Source: a virus. From it: a stretch of 29,533 nt of DNA. A model generated the notes under the pieces. The model was not told where the DNA came from. It saw only the letters and a list, made by a program, of their open reading frames with translations, and did not search any database. The position numbers were made by a program, and so were the translations under genes. Positions 1-5,906 of the stretch are shown here, one piece after another. Location of the stretch: positions 1 through 29,533 of the IMG/VR virus record IMGVR_UViG_3300048008_000179; one strand, given 5' to 3'. How positions within the stretch are numbered: position 1 is the stretch's first letter; each line of letters begins with the position of its first letter.

Positions 1-127
1 TGGGAGGGGGCGAGTAAGGAAGCAATTGAAGCAGAAACCAATTTTAAGAGCTTTGAAGCTAGCAGCCAGAAGGCGCACATGGATGCAGGGGCAAGCGCTG
101 CTAAGGCGCAAACAGAAACCAGATCAA
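1..127. repeat. Terminal direct repeat, left copy (circular-assembly overlap)
   Basis: These 127 bases recur exactly at the right end of the window. Joining the two ends through this overlap restores one continuous reading frame, so the overlap closes a circle. A length of exactly 127 equals a common assembler k-mer size, which makes an assembly overlap more likely than a physical terminal repeat. The unique genome is 29,406 bp. Confidence 0.95.
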
Positions 128-267
128 CCGGAGAGTGGGCCAACCACTACAGAACAGTCCAGCAAGCCAGTCTGAAGGCTGAGACACTGAAGAAAAAGAT
201 CATGCTTGGGCAACTAGCCTTTGATGCTGAACGAACCAAGCAAGCCAACCAGCGCCGTATCGTCTGA
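1..267 (+). CDS. Small coiled-coil protein, 3' part (gene spans the circle junction)
   Basis: The frame is open from base 1 to the TGA at 265-267, and its true start is the ATG at 29356 near the right end. The joined gene encodes 105 residues. The protein is charged and helical, rich in Ala, Glu, Lys and Gln, with heptad-like spacing and no cysteines or membrane segment. It precedes the YqaJ exonuclease with an ATGA start/stop overlap, so the two are translationally coupled. A role in recombination or as an exonuclease partner is only a guess from context. I do not recognise the family. The ATG at 79 is internal and should not be taken as the start. Confidence 0.75.
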   Translation, partial: WEGASKEAIEAETNFKSFEASSQKAHMDAGASAAKAQTETRSTGEWANHYRTVQQASLKAETLKKKIMLGQLAFDAERTKQANQRRIV

Positions 268-899
268 TGATCCAGGGAAGCGAAGAATGGCATCTTTCCA
301 GAATTGGCAACTTGACCGCAAGTAGATGCCATGAGGCTGTCGCTAAGACCAAGAGTGGATATAGCGCATCGCGCCAGAAATTGATGGATGACCTTGTGAA
401 TGAAAGGCTTACGGGTGAGCGCAGGATAATAATTCCAAGCCCAGCGATGCAATGGGGCGTAGAAACAGAACCGTTGGCTCGCCAAGCCTATGAATTAATT
501 AAGGGTTGTGATGTATGCGAAACTGGCAGTGTACCCCACCCACTAATCGAAGAATCAAGCGCAAGCCCTGACGGATTGGTCGGGGATAACGGGCTGATAG
601 AAATTAAATGCCCGAATACTACAACGATGGTTAATACAGTTATCAGAGGCGACATTCCAGAAAACTACAAGACGCAAATGATGTGGCAACTTGCTTGCAC
701 GAGGCGCAAATGGTGCGACTTTGTGATGTACGACCCTAGACTTCCTGATGAGCGCAACATTTGGATAAAGAGATTTTCGCCATCTCAAGAAGAAATTTTG
801 GCGCTAGAGCTGCAAGTAATAGATTTTTTGCATGAAGTACGGGAAAGGGTAAATATGTTTAAACAGACCATAGACGCAAACTACAAAGCCCAGTTGTGA
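267..899 (+). CDS. YqaJ-family viral exonuclease
   Basis: A 210-residue protein of the YqaJ/lambda-exonuclease family (PD-(D/E)XK fold). Such enzymes degrade one strand of double-stranded DNA to leave 3' tails for an annealing protein. Visible active-site elements are the W63-G-V-E66 helix motif, D102 in SPDG, and E112-x-K114 in IEIKCP. The N-terminal GSEEWHLSRIGNLTAS matches the usual family start. The ATG at 267 overlaps the upstream stop as ATGA, and the stop overlaps the GTG start of NinG. Its natural partner here is the ERF annealing protein at 27237-27866, which is in a separate, oppositely transcribed operon. Confidence 0.93.
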   Translation: MIQGSEEWHLSRIGNLTASRCHEAVAKTKSGYSASRQKLMDDLVNERLTGERRIIIPSPAMQWGVETEPLARQAYELIKGCDVCETGSVPHPLIEESSASPDGLVGDNGLIEIKCPNTTTMVNTVIRGDIPENYKTQMMWQLACTRRKWCDFVMYDPRLPDERNIWIKRFSPSQEEILALELQVIDFLHEVRERVNMFKQTIDANYKAQL

Positions 900-1330
900 A
901 GTCGAAGAACCAAACCTCAGCAACTCTTCGCGCCAAGGCATTGAAGACATTGCAGAAACTTGCAAGAATCAGCGCGGCTGACGACAATGGATACTGCAAA
1001 TGCGTATCCTGCGGGAAGCTCGACCATTATAAGTGTATGCAAGGCGGCCACTGGCTGGCAAAAGGCTCATCCTCGCGGTGGGCGCTAGAGGAGCAGAACG
1101 TTAACCCTCAGTGCGGCGGGTGCAATCTTCACGGTATGCGCTATGGGTCAGCGGCTCAGGAATATACAATCTGGATGCAACAATGGTACGGGCATGACAC
1201 CGTTGAGCACATGTTGGCGACCAGAAGAGATCCAGTGAAGTTCTACAAGCAGGACTACATCGAGATGATTGCCGATTGGGAAGAGCAAATAAAAGCCCAT
1301 GAAAGACGCTTGGGGGAGCGTGGCAGATGA
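896..1330 (+). CDS. ninG: NinG-like recombination endonuclease
   Basis: A 144-residue protein resembling lambda NinG (Rap), which acts on recombination intermediates such as Holliday junctions and D-loops. A zinc-binding HNH-like core is visible: C36/C39 (CVSCG), then QGGHW with H52, then C73/C76 in NPQCGGCN. The N-terminal basic helix and the C-terminal EMIADWEEQIK helix are typical. The start is GTG at 896, overlapping the exonuclease stop by 4 nt, so expression is coupled to YqaJ. Together they form a recombination pair. Confidence in the family is high. Its exact substrate is not known from sequence. Confidence 0.88.
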   Translation: MKSKNQTSATLRAKALKTLQKLARISAADDNGYCKCVSCGKLDHYKCMQGGHWLAKGSSSRWALEEQNVNPQCGGCNLHGMRYGSAAQEYTIWMQQWYGHDTVEHMLATRRDPVKFYKQDYIEMIADWEEQIKAHERRLGERGR

Positions 1331-1506
1331 GATCCCCCAGGGTTGTAGCGCAAGACATGGTGAAGGCTATGGACGCAGCAGCCAAACAGGTCTGGGACTC
1401 TGAACCAAAGAATGAATCGGATGAAAAGCTGAAGGCATTGGTTTTTGCCCATGTCTGCAATTCGTATTCAAGAAGAGGGGGCTATGGCAAGACCGATCCT
1501 ACCTGA
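1327..1506 (+). CDS. Small hypothetical protein, 59 residues
   Basis: The ORF starts with ATG at 1327, overlapping the NinG stop as ATGA, and has a strong Shine-Dalgarno (GGGGGAG at about 1314-1320). It ends with TGA at 1504-1506, overlapping the start of the metallophosphoesterase by 23 nt in another frame. The protein is helical and charged, with the C-terminal sequence RRGGYGKTDPT. I do not recognise a family. The coupled start and good ribosome site make it a probable real gene, and it fills the gap between NinG and the next gene. Confidence 0.6.
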   Translation: MRSPRVVAQDMVKAMDAAAKQVWDSEPKNESDEKLKALVFAHVCNSYSRRGGYGKTDPT

Positions 1507-2449
1507 TCCAGAGGTGTTCGCAGTAGAGTTTGAGGCATTGGGCGCGACAAATATGGCGGCCAAGTACAACGTCTCGGTCAGAAACGTGTTTGCCAAGCGC
1601 AAGCGGGTTGAAGGGATGTTGGGCAGGACTCTCAACGTCCCTGCGCACCTATCCAAGACTAACGGGCCGAGAAAGGCAGTTCGTCAGACGCTCACCATCA
1701 AGAAAGACAAAACCTTCTTGATCGGTTCAGACGCTCACTATGAGGCCAACACCGTAACCACTGCCCACCTTGCCTTTGTTGAATTAGCCAAGCAACTCCA
1801 GCCAGATGTCATCGTCTTGAATGGTGATCTGATGGATGGCGCGAGCATCAGCCGCCACGCCCCACTGGGGTGGGAGGAAAAGCCAACGGTAGAACAAGAG
1901 CTAAGCACTGTGACGCAGAGGCTTTCAGAGATTGAGAAGGCAGCGCCTAACGCGGAGCGGTTCTGGACAATGGGCAACCATGACCAGCGCTTTGATATGT
2001 CACTGGCGCAGAATGCGGCAATGTTCCAGGGAGTCCCAGGGTTCAGCCTGAAAGACCATTTTCCTAGCTGGACGTTTTGCATGTCCCTATGGGTAGAGGG
2101 CGCAGAAAAGCCGATCATGATAAAGCATAGGTTCAATGGCGGGGTTCACGCAGGCTACAACAACGCCCTCAAATCTGGCGTTCACATGGTCACGGGCCAC
2201 ACTCATCAGATGGAATGCAAGAGTTGGTCTGATTACAACTCGCACCGCTATGGCGTTCAGTGTGGGACAATGGCCGATCCGCACCAGCCGACATTCGACT
2301 ATGCGGAGGACACCCCTAAGAACTGGGTGTCAGGCTGTGTTGTTCTAACTGTTCGTGATAACTTCCTACTGACGCCAGAGTTCGTCAAAGTTCACAAGCC
2401 AGCTGAATACGAGTGGCGCGGCGAGATCCACCGAGTAGATTACGAATGA
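1484..2449 (+). CDS. Calcineurin-like metallophosphoesterase
   Basis: Counting from ATG 1484, the 321-residue protein carries the full dimetal motif set: D83-x-H85 (GSDAHYE), G-D115 in NGDLMDG, GNHD at 164-167 and GHTH at 238-241. The start at 1484 is preferred because AGAGGGG precedes it at a good distance. Longer starts at 1445 (TTG) and 1451 (ATG) lack this. Residues 12-50 (EALGATNMAAKYNVSVRNVFAKRKR) look like a helix-turn-helix, so this may be a DNA-associated phosphodiesterase or nuclease. Proteins of this family with an N-terminal HTH-like region occur in environmental phages. The substrate cannot be read from sequence. Confidence 0.88.
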   Translation: MARPILPDPEVFAVEFEALGATNMAAKYNVSVRNVFAKRKRVEGMLGRTLNVPAHLSKTNGPRKAVRQTLTIKKDKTFLIGSDAHYEANTVTTAHLAFVELAKQLQPDVIVLNGDLMDGASISRHAPLGWEEKPTVEQELSTVTQRLSEIEKAAPNAERFWTMGNHDQRFDMSLAQNAAMFQGVPGFSLKDHFPSWTFCMSLWVEGAEKPIMIKHRFNGGVHAGYNNALKSGVHMVTGHTHQMECKSWSDYNSHRYGVQCGTMADPHQPTFDYAEDTPKNWVSGCVVLTVRDNFLLTPEFVKVHKPAEYEWRGEIHRVDYE

Positions 2450-2646
2450 TGCGTGAAATAGACGCCACAGAATACATCATCGCCAACCAACTCAACTACC
2501 TGAGTGGGCGGGTGGTTCACTTGATTACGGAATACGGGGTCACAAAAGACATCCAACTACTTGAGGAAGCCTGCCGTGACTTGGCGACCTTGGTTCAGCG
2601 CGAGCGCTTTATAGAGGAGAGGTTTGGTGCCGACAGTTCTGATTGA
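2446..2646 (+). CDS. Small hypothetical helical protein, 66 residues
   Basis: Starts at ATG 2446, overlapping the metallophosphoesterase stop as ATGA. A second in-frame ATG follows immediately at 2449. The protein begins MMREIDATEY and is helical and acidic, with no cysteines or membrane segment. It ends ADSSD. The gene continues the coupled rightward cluster and overlaps the next small gene by 20 nt. A longer in-frame extension back to 2413 lies inside the upstream gene and is unlikely. I do not recognise the family. Confidence 0.65.
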   Translation: MMREIDATEYIIANQLNYLSGRVVHLITEYGVTKDIQLLEEACRDLATLVQRERFIEERFGADSSD

Positions 2647-2788
2647 GGATCTACCCAACAACTGTCAGGTGACAGTCATCGTCTCAGACCTCTACGAAGA
2701 AGAGCCAGACCCGAACCCTCCAGCGGAGATGCCAGAGGGTCAGGAAAGGGAGAATATCTGGCTGGTTAGCAAGAAGGCCGCAGATTGA
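2627..2788 (+). CDS. Small acidic hypothetical protein, 53 residues
   Basis: A GTG start at 2627 is preceded by GAGGAGAGG at a good distance. The protein starts MPTVLIEDLP and is acidic and proline-rich in the middle (EEEPDPNPPAEMPEGQE). It ends in WLVSKKAAD. It is the last gene of the rightward recombination cluster. Its final 23 bases overlap the 3' end of an opposite-strand gene (2766-2924). No family is recognised, and the assignment rests on the ribosome site and coupling. Confidence 0.5.
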   Translation: MPTVLIEDLPNNCQVTVIVSDLYEEEPDPNPPAEMPEGQERENIWLVSKKAAD

Positions 2789-2924
2789 GATAGTCCTTGT
2801 GGACTCCGTCGCAGACGCGCTCGACGTACTGCCGTTCCTCCATCACTTCGTTCTCGTAGTCGTTCTGGCCGGCAGCAAAGAAGCCGACGATCAAGAGCAG
2901 GGCGAGTGGATAGCGTAGTTTCAT
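2766..2924 (-). CDS. Small exported protein with signal/anchor and two cysteines, 52 residues
   Basis: Reading leftward from ATG 2924, with AAGGGG 5 nt upstream, the protein starts MKLRYPLALLLIVGFFAAG, a classic short signal peptide or membrane anchor. A short acidic mature region follows, ending VCDGVHKDYLNLRPSC. The Cys-x-Gly...Asp-Tyr...Cys layout resembles small secreted cysteine-pair proteins encoded by many gammaproteobacterial phages, whose function is unknown. The mature part would sit in the periplasm, where the two cysteines could pair. It is the second gene of a two-gene leftward operon and follows the stop-codon hairpin at 2937-2952. Confidence 0.68.
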   Translation of the reverse strand: MKLRYPLALLLIVGFFAAGQNDYENEVMEERQYVERVCDGVHKDYLNLRPSC

Positions 2925-2936
2925 GGTATCCCCTTG

Positions 2937-2952
2937 GGCCGCTTACGCGGCC
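2937..2952 (-). promoter_or_regulatory. Intercistronic hairpin with the stop codon in its loop
   Basis: In the leftward transcript this reads GGCCGC-GUAA-GCGGCC, a perfect 6-bp GC stem with a GNRA-type GUAA loop. The UAA stop of the upstream gene (2943-3137) is in the loop. The next start codon lies 12 nt downstream, with the ribosome site between. The same arrangement occurs at 28450-28463. It could control re-initiation, translational coupling or RNA stability. There is no U-tract, so a classical terminator is unlikely. Confidence 0.75.
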
Positions 2953-3137
2953 TCTCCACAGGCTTTCAAGCAAATGGCGAGAATGTCGCCAGCCAGTTCA
3001 TCGCTGGCGCATTCGTAGATTCTTCGGTCGCAATTGACGTGTAGCATCTTGGCGTTACGGTCAAAGTAGGCAAGAACCTCTCCGTCGTTTGACTTGATGA
3101 TGCCATTTTCCAAGATGTTGAAGTTGATTGTTAGCAT
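2943..3137 (-). CDS. Small hypothetical protein, 64 residues
   Basis: Leftward gene with ATG at 3135-3137 and GAGG 7 nt upstream. The protein starts MLTINFNILENGIIKSNDGEV. It has three cysteines (C35, C43, C57) and looks like a beta-rich N-terminus followed by a helix (SDELAGDILAICLKACGEAA). No family is recognised. It is the first gene after the operator-bearing leftward promoter at 3164-3191. Its last codons and stop form the hairpin at 2937-2952, the same layout as the first gene of the main early operon. Confidence 0.65.
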   Translation of the reverse strand: MLTINFNILENGIIKSNDGEVLAYFDRNAKMLHVNCDRRIYECASDELAGDILAICLKACGEAA

Positions 3138-3163
3138 GTCCGTTCCTCGTTGTTGATGGGGTT

Positions 3164-3191
3164 ATTGTACACCAAAGGTTTACACATACAA
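3164..3191 (-). promoter_or_regulatory. Leftward promoter with embedded operator
   Basis: On the minus strand: -35 TTGTAT (3191-3186), a 16-bp spacer, and -10 TACAAT (3169-3164). A near-perfect palindrome, TGTACACCAAAGGTTTACA (3166-3184), fills the spacer and overlaps the -10. Its core shares 14 of 16 positions with a site in the divergent promoter region at 28705-28720. Binding by the Cro-type protein would block this promoter and could also affect the facing rightward late promoter. Confidence 0.65.
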
Positions 3192-3211
3192 CAGGGGGGA
3201 GGGCGAAAAAG

Positions 3212-3242
3212 TTGCCTTTTTTGTAAAAAAGACGGGTATAAT
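3212..3242 (+). promoter_or_regulatory. Rightward late promoter
   Basis: A perfect TATAAT lies at 3237-3242, with TTGCCT at 3212-3217 as the best -35. The spacer is long at 19 bp, so an activator or an alternative -35 may be involved. The first downstream gene starts at 3284, after an AAGGA ribosome site. This promoter would begin the lysis, packaging and structural gene series. Between 3192 and 3211 there is only a G-rich then A-rich stretch with no gene. Confidence 0.6.
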
Positions 3243-3283
3243 TCCCACCTAGCACATAATGAACACCGAAACAAGGATCGCAA

Positions 3284-3688
3284 ATGGCTTTATTGCAACG
3301 ATTTGCATACCTAGACAGTGGAACGCTTGGAAAGCTAAGTATTGGCGACTGGTCGTGCTACACAGTGGAAAGACCGTGGAAGGATAACCAACCAAACGTG
3401 TCCTGCATTCCCGAAGGGACGTATGCCTGTCAGCCATTTAGCGGGACGCGGTTCAAAGACGTCATTCAGGTGATGGATGTGCCAGACCGCACGTTTATCC
3501 TCCTTCATGTTGCAAATTTCCCACACGACGTGGAGGGCTGTATCGGTGTTGGGGATCGCTTTGTGTCAGATGCGCTAGAGCCTGCTGTTTATAACTCCAA
3601 GAAGACGCTGCAAAGGTTGATGGAGATATTCAACGGGCATGAAGAACGAATGACCCTGAAAATAACGGGTGTGAGGGCTGAGGTATGA
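3284..3688 (+). CDS. DUF5675 family protein, candidate endolysin
   Basis: A 134-residue protein matching the DUF5675 pattern: VERPWKDNQPNVSCIPEGTY at 28-47, then H75 and GCIGVG at 85-90 with C86. The His...Gly-Cys-Ile arrangement resembles the catalytic region of YkuD-type L,D-transpeptidases, but this likeness is by eye. It is the first late gene and overlaps the holin gene by 4 nt. No other lysozyme, amidase or endopeptidase of the lysis type is visible in the genome, so this is the best candidate for cell-wall degradation. The family name is secure, but the function is an inference. Confidence 0.8.
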   Translation: MALLQRFAYLDSGTLGKLSIGDWSCYTVERPWKDNQPNVSCIPEGTYACQPFSGTRFKDVIQVMDVPDRTFILLHVANFPHDVEGCIGVGDRFVSDALEPAVYNSKKTLQRLMEIFNGHEERMTLKITGVRAEV

Positions 3689-4158
3689 AGTGGGACGCGA
3701 TCAAAGGTTTAGTGGGCGCAGTAGCACCGACGCTAGGAAGTGCCATAGGAGGCCCAGTAGGGGCCGGAGCGGGGAAAATACTCGCACAGGTACTTGGGGT
3801 GCCAGCAGAGCCACAAGCCGTTCAGAAGGCGCTCAGTGAAGCCTCACCCGAACAGCTAGCCGAGATCAAGAAAGCCGATCTTGCCTACAAAACCCGTCTT
3901 GCAGAGTTAGAGGTGGATATCTTCGAGCTTGAGACTGCCGACATCCAAGACGCCAGAAAGAGTGGTGACTGGACGCCAAAGGTTCTGGCCTTGCTAGCCT
4001 TCCTGTTTTTCGGTGGGTATGTGACCCTTGTTACCGTTCAACCGCCAGATGCCAACTCAGAAGCGGTGATAAACCTTGTCCTGGGATACTTGGGAGGGGT
4101 GGTATCAGCGGTCGTTTCTTTCTACTTCGGCGCAAGCCATAAATCGGATAATCAATGA
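3685..4158 (+). CDS. 3TM-family holin
   Basis: A 157-residue protein of the three-transmembrane holin family found in gene transfer agents and related phages. Residues 7-33 are a glycine-rich hydrophobic segment (AVAPTLGSAIGGPVGAGAGK). An amphipathic central helix is followed by membrane segments at about 100-118 (LALLAFLFFGGYVTLVTV) and 128-149 (LVLGYLGGVVSAVVSFYFGA). Holins form holes in the inner membrane to time lysis. The start overlaps the DUF5675 stop (ATGA), and its stop overlaps the ParB-like gene. The position next to the candidate lysin supports the call. Confidence 0.88.
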   Translation: MKWDAIKGLVGAVAPTLGSAIGGPVGAGAGKILAQVLGVPAEPQAVQKALSEASPEQLAEIKKADLAYKTRLAELEVDIFELETADIQDARKSGDWTPKVLALLAFLFFGGYVTLVTVQPPDANSEAVINLVLGYLGGVVSAVVSFYFGASHKSDNQ

Positions 4159-4682
4159 ATCAGAATCTTGAGGTGGCATATATCGCCACAACGGACGTTA
4201 TTCCATACGCAAACAATCCACGCACTCACAGCGATCAGCAGGTTGCGCAGGTAGCGGCGAGCATTAAGGAGTTTGGGTTTAACAACCCGATCCTGCTGGA
4301 TGAGCATAATGGAATCATCGCAGGCCACGGCAGGTTAGCAGCGGCGCAAAAGTTGGGTATGGGGTTGGTGCCCACGATAACCCTTGAGGGACTGACGGAA
4401 GCGCAGCGCAAGGCGTATGTGATAGCAGACAACAAACTTACCGAGAACGGGGGGTGGGATTACGACCTGTTAGGGGTGGAGATTGAGCGCCTGAAGGAAC
4501 TTGAGATAGACGTTGATTTAACGGGCTTCGATGCAGAAGAATTGCAAGTGATAACGCAAGATGTAGCGTTCGAGCCAGCGTCAGAAGATGAGCAAGGCAA
4601 ACTGGATGAATTAGACCCTAAATGGATAGATTGTCCGCACTGCGGGAAAGAATTCGATATGAGAGCAAACAATGTTGGATAA
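4155..4682 (+). CDS. ParB-like nuclease domain protein with C-terminal zinc-knuckle-like motif
   Basis: A 175-residue protein. Residues 8-95 form the ParB/sulfiredoxin N-terminal domain, with NPRTHSDQQV, ASIKEFGFNNPILLDE and the key GHGRLAAA at 57-64. There is no helix-turn-helix of true partition ParB, so specific parS binding is not expected. The tail has CPHCGKEF (C157, C160), a single CxxC knuckle. In phages this domain often accompanies DNA modification enzymes, sometimes fused to methyltransferases. Here it stands two genes upstream of a Mom-like protein. It may act as a nuclease, an NTP-using partner or a modification cofactor, and the sequence does not decide. Confidence 0.85.
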   Translation: MNQNLEVAYIATTDVIPYANNPRTHSDQQVAQVAASIKEFGFNNPILLDEHNGIIAGHGRLAAAQKLGMGLVPTITLEGLTEAQRKAYVIADNKLTENGGWDYDLLGVEIERLKELEIDVDLTGFDAEELQVITQDVAFEPASEDEQGKLDELDPKWIDCPHCGKEFDMRANNVG

Positions 4683-4875
4683 CGAACAAAGAAACAAAAA
4701 CATATTAGCCCGATTCGATAATAAAACTGAAGGCACCTTGATCGCCAAGTATAGGGTGGTGTTAGATGACAGAAGTTTGACGATGATTAACATGGATGGT
4801 CTTGATTTACCTGAAGCGACTTTGATCGCAAAACAAAAGTTCGGCGAAAGGATGCGGTCGATCTATGCCTGTTGA
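4672..4875 (+). CDS. Small hypothetical protein between ParB-like and Mom-like genes
   Basis: A 67-residue protein starting MLDNEQRNKNILARFDNKTE. Its start overlaps the ParB-like stop by 11 nt and its end overlaps the Mom-like start by 11 nt, so all three appear to be one translational unit. Base composition is clearly AT-rich (21 G/C of 60 at 4681-4740 by hand count). No family is recognised. By position it could be an accessory or regulator of DNA modification, a guess inspired by phage Mu, where a small protein (Com) controls mom. It has no zinc motif like Com. Confidence 0.65.
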   Translation: MLDNEQRNKNILARFDNKTEGTLIAKYRVVLDDRSLTMINMDGLDLPEATLIAKQKFGERMRSIYAC

Positions 4876-5572
4876 ATTAAAGATAGATTGGGCCTCTTAT
4901 AAAGCCGCAAAATTTGCGTGCCAGAACTGGCACTATAGCAAGTCAATTCCAGCAGGAAAATTGGTCAAGGTCGGTGCTTGGGAGAATGATAATTTTATTG
5001 GTGTAGTTATTTTTGCTAGAGGTGCAAACAAAAGTATGCTGTCGCCATTTGATTTGCGCCAAGACCAGGGATGTGAACTGGCGAGAATTGCATTGCGTAA
5101 ACATGAAACACCAGTTTCCAGAATTGTAGCTATAGCTTTAAGGTTGTTAAAAGGCAAATTTCCAGCGCTTCAGCTAGTGGTCAGCTACTCAGATTGTGAC
5201 CAAGATCATCACGGCGGCATATATCAAGCAGGGAACTGGATATATGACGGAAGGCATAATGTTGGAATGGTAAGTGGGTATATTATCAATGGTCGAAAAA
5301 CTCACAAAAAAACTGTCCACAGTAGAGGGGTGCGTCAAACATTGTCTGAGGTGAGAAAGCACCTAGACCCAAATGCCGAAGAGTTTATAACCACAGGAAA
5401 GCATCGTTATTTAATGCCATTGAACAAACAGACAAAAACGAAGCTGCAAGAACGATCGCAGCCATACCCAAAACGCGCTGGAAGTGTAGATAGCGACACA
5501 CCCACTATCCAAGTGGGAGAGGGCGGTGCAAATCCGACCTCAGCGCTCCAAACAAAAGATGCTCATGGCTAG
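4865..5572 (+). CDS. Mom-like adenine modification protein
   Basis: A 235-residue protein resembling phage Mu Mom, a GNAT-fold protein that converts adenine in DNA to a carbamoylmethyl derivative and protects phage DNA from restriction. Conserved-looking stretches are NWHYSKSIPAGKLVKVGAWE (21-40), the FIGVVIFARGA strand, CELARIALRKHETPVSRIVA (70-89), and SYSDCDQDHHGGIYQAGNWI (107-126). The last ~35 residues look unstructured. The coding region is AT-rich compared with its neighbours, suggesting transfer. It lies directly upstream of the terminase, so DNA could be modified before packaging. The family is confident from motif pattern, but the exact chemistry is from Mu and not shown here. Confidence 0.85.
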   Translation: MPVELKIDWASYKAAKFACQNWHYSKSIPAGKLVKVGAWENDNFIGVVIFARGANKSMLSPFDLRQDQGCELARIALRKHETPVSRIVAIALRLLKGKFPALQLVVSYSDCDQDHHGGIYQAGNWIYDGRHNVGMVSGYIINGRKTHKKTVHSRGVRQTLSEVRKHLDPNAEEFITTGKHRYLMPLNKQTKTKLQERSQPYPKRAGSVDSDTPTIQVGEGGANPTSALQTKDAHG

Positions 5573-5906
5573 ACCGCGCATAATCATAGACTGGGATCAA
5601 GTCGACAAAATGTGCGCTATTCACTGTACGGGAGAGGAGCAGGCCGCAATCTTGGGTGTGAGCTACGACACATTAAACCGAGCATGTCAGCGTGAATACG
5701 ACTGTAGTTTTGCGGAGTATTTCAGGAAAAAGGCCAGTCACGGGCGAATGAGCCTACGACGCAAGCAATACACGGCTGCAATGGATGGCAATACGACCAT
5801 GCTTGTGTGGCTTGGAAAGAATTGGCTGGGGCAAGCAGATCAGCCAGAGACAGAGGCCCAAGACTTGCCGCCGATCATTATCGAGAGGGCGGGTGAAGCT
5901 CACTAG
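5559..5906 (+). CDS. terS: Terminase small subunit
   Basis: About 115 residues. The N-terminal part IIIDWDQVDKMCAIHCTGEEQAAILGVSYDTLNRACQREY is a helix-turn-helix DNA recognition domain. The following FAEYFRKKASHGRMSLRRKQYTAAMDGNTTMLVWLGKNWLGQ region is typical of small terminase subunits that bind the packaging site. It overlaps the Mom-like stop and the start of the large subunit. ATG 5559 or 5565 (MARPRII) are both possible starts with weak ribosome sites. An earlier start at 5526 is unlikely because it lies further inside the upstream gene. Its role is to recognise phage DNA and recruit the large subunit. Confidence 0.8.
   Translation: MLMARPRIIIDWDQVDKMCAIHCTGEEQAAILGVSYDTLNRACQREYDCSFAEYFRKKASHGRMSLRRKQYTAAMDGNTTMLVWLGKNWLGQADQPETEAQDLPPIIIERAGEAH

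Noticed and set aside
1445-1483. Upstream starts (1445 TTG, 1451 ATG) for the metallophosphoesterase
   Set aside because: ATG 1484 has a clear AGAGGGG site at the right distance and the extra residues look unlike a folded start.
2662-2675. Palindrome CTGTCAGGTGACAG
   Set aside because: It is inside a probable coding region with no T-run and only one copy, so chance is likely.
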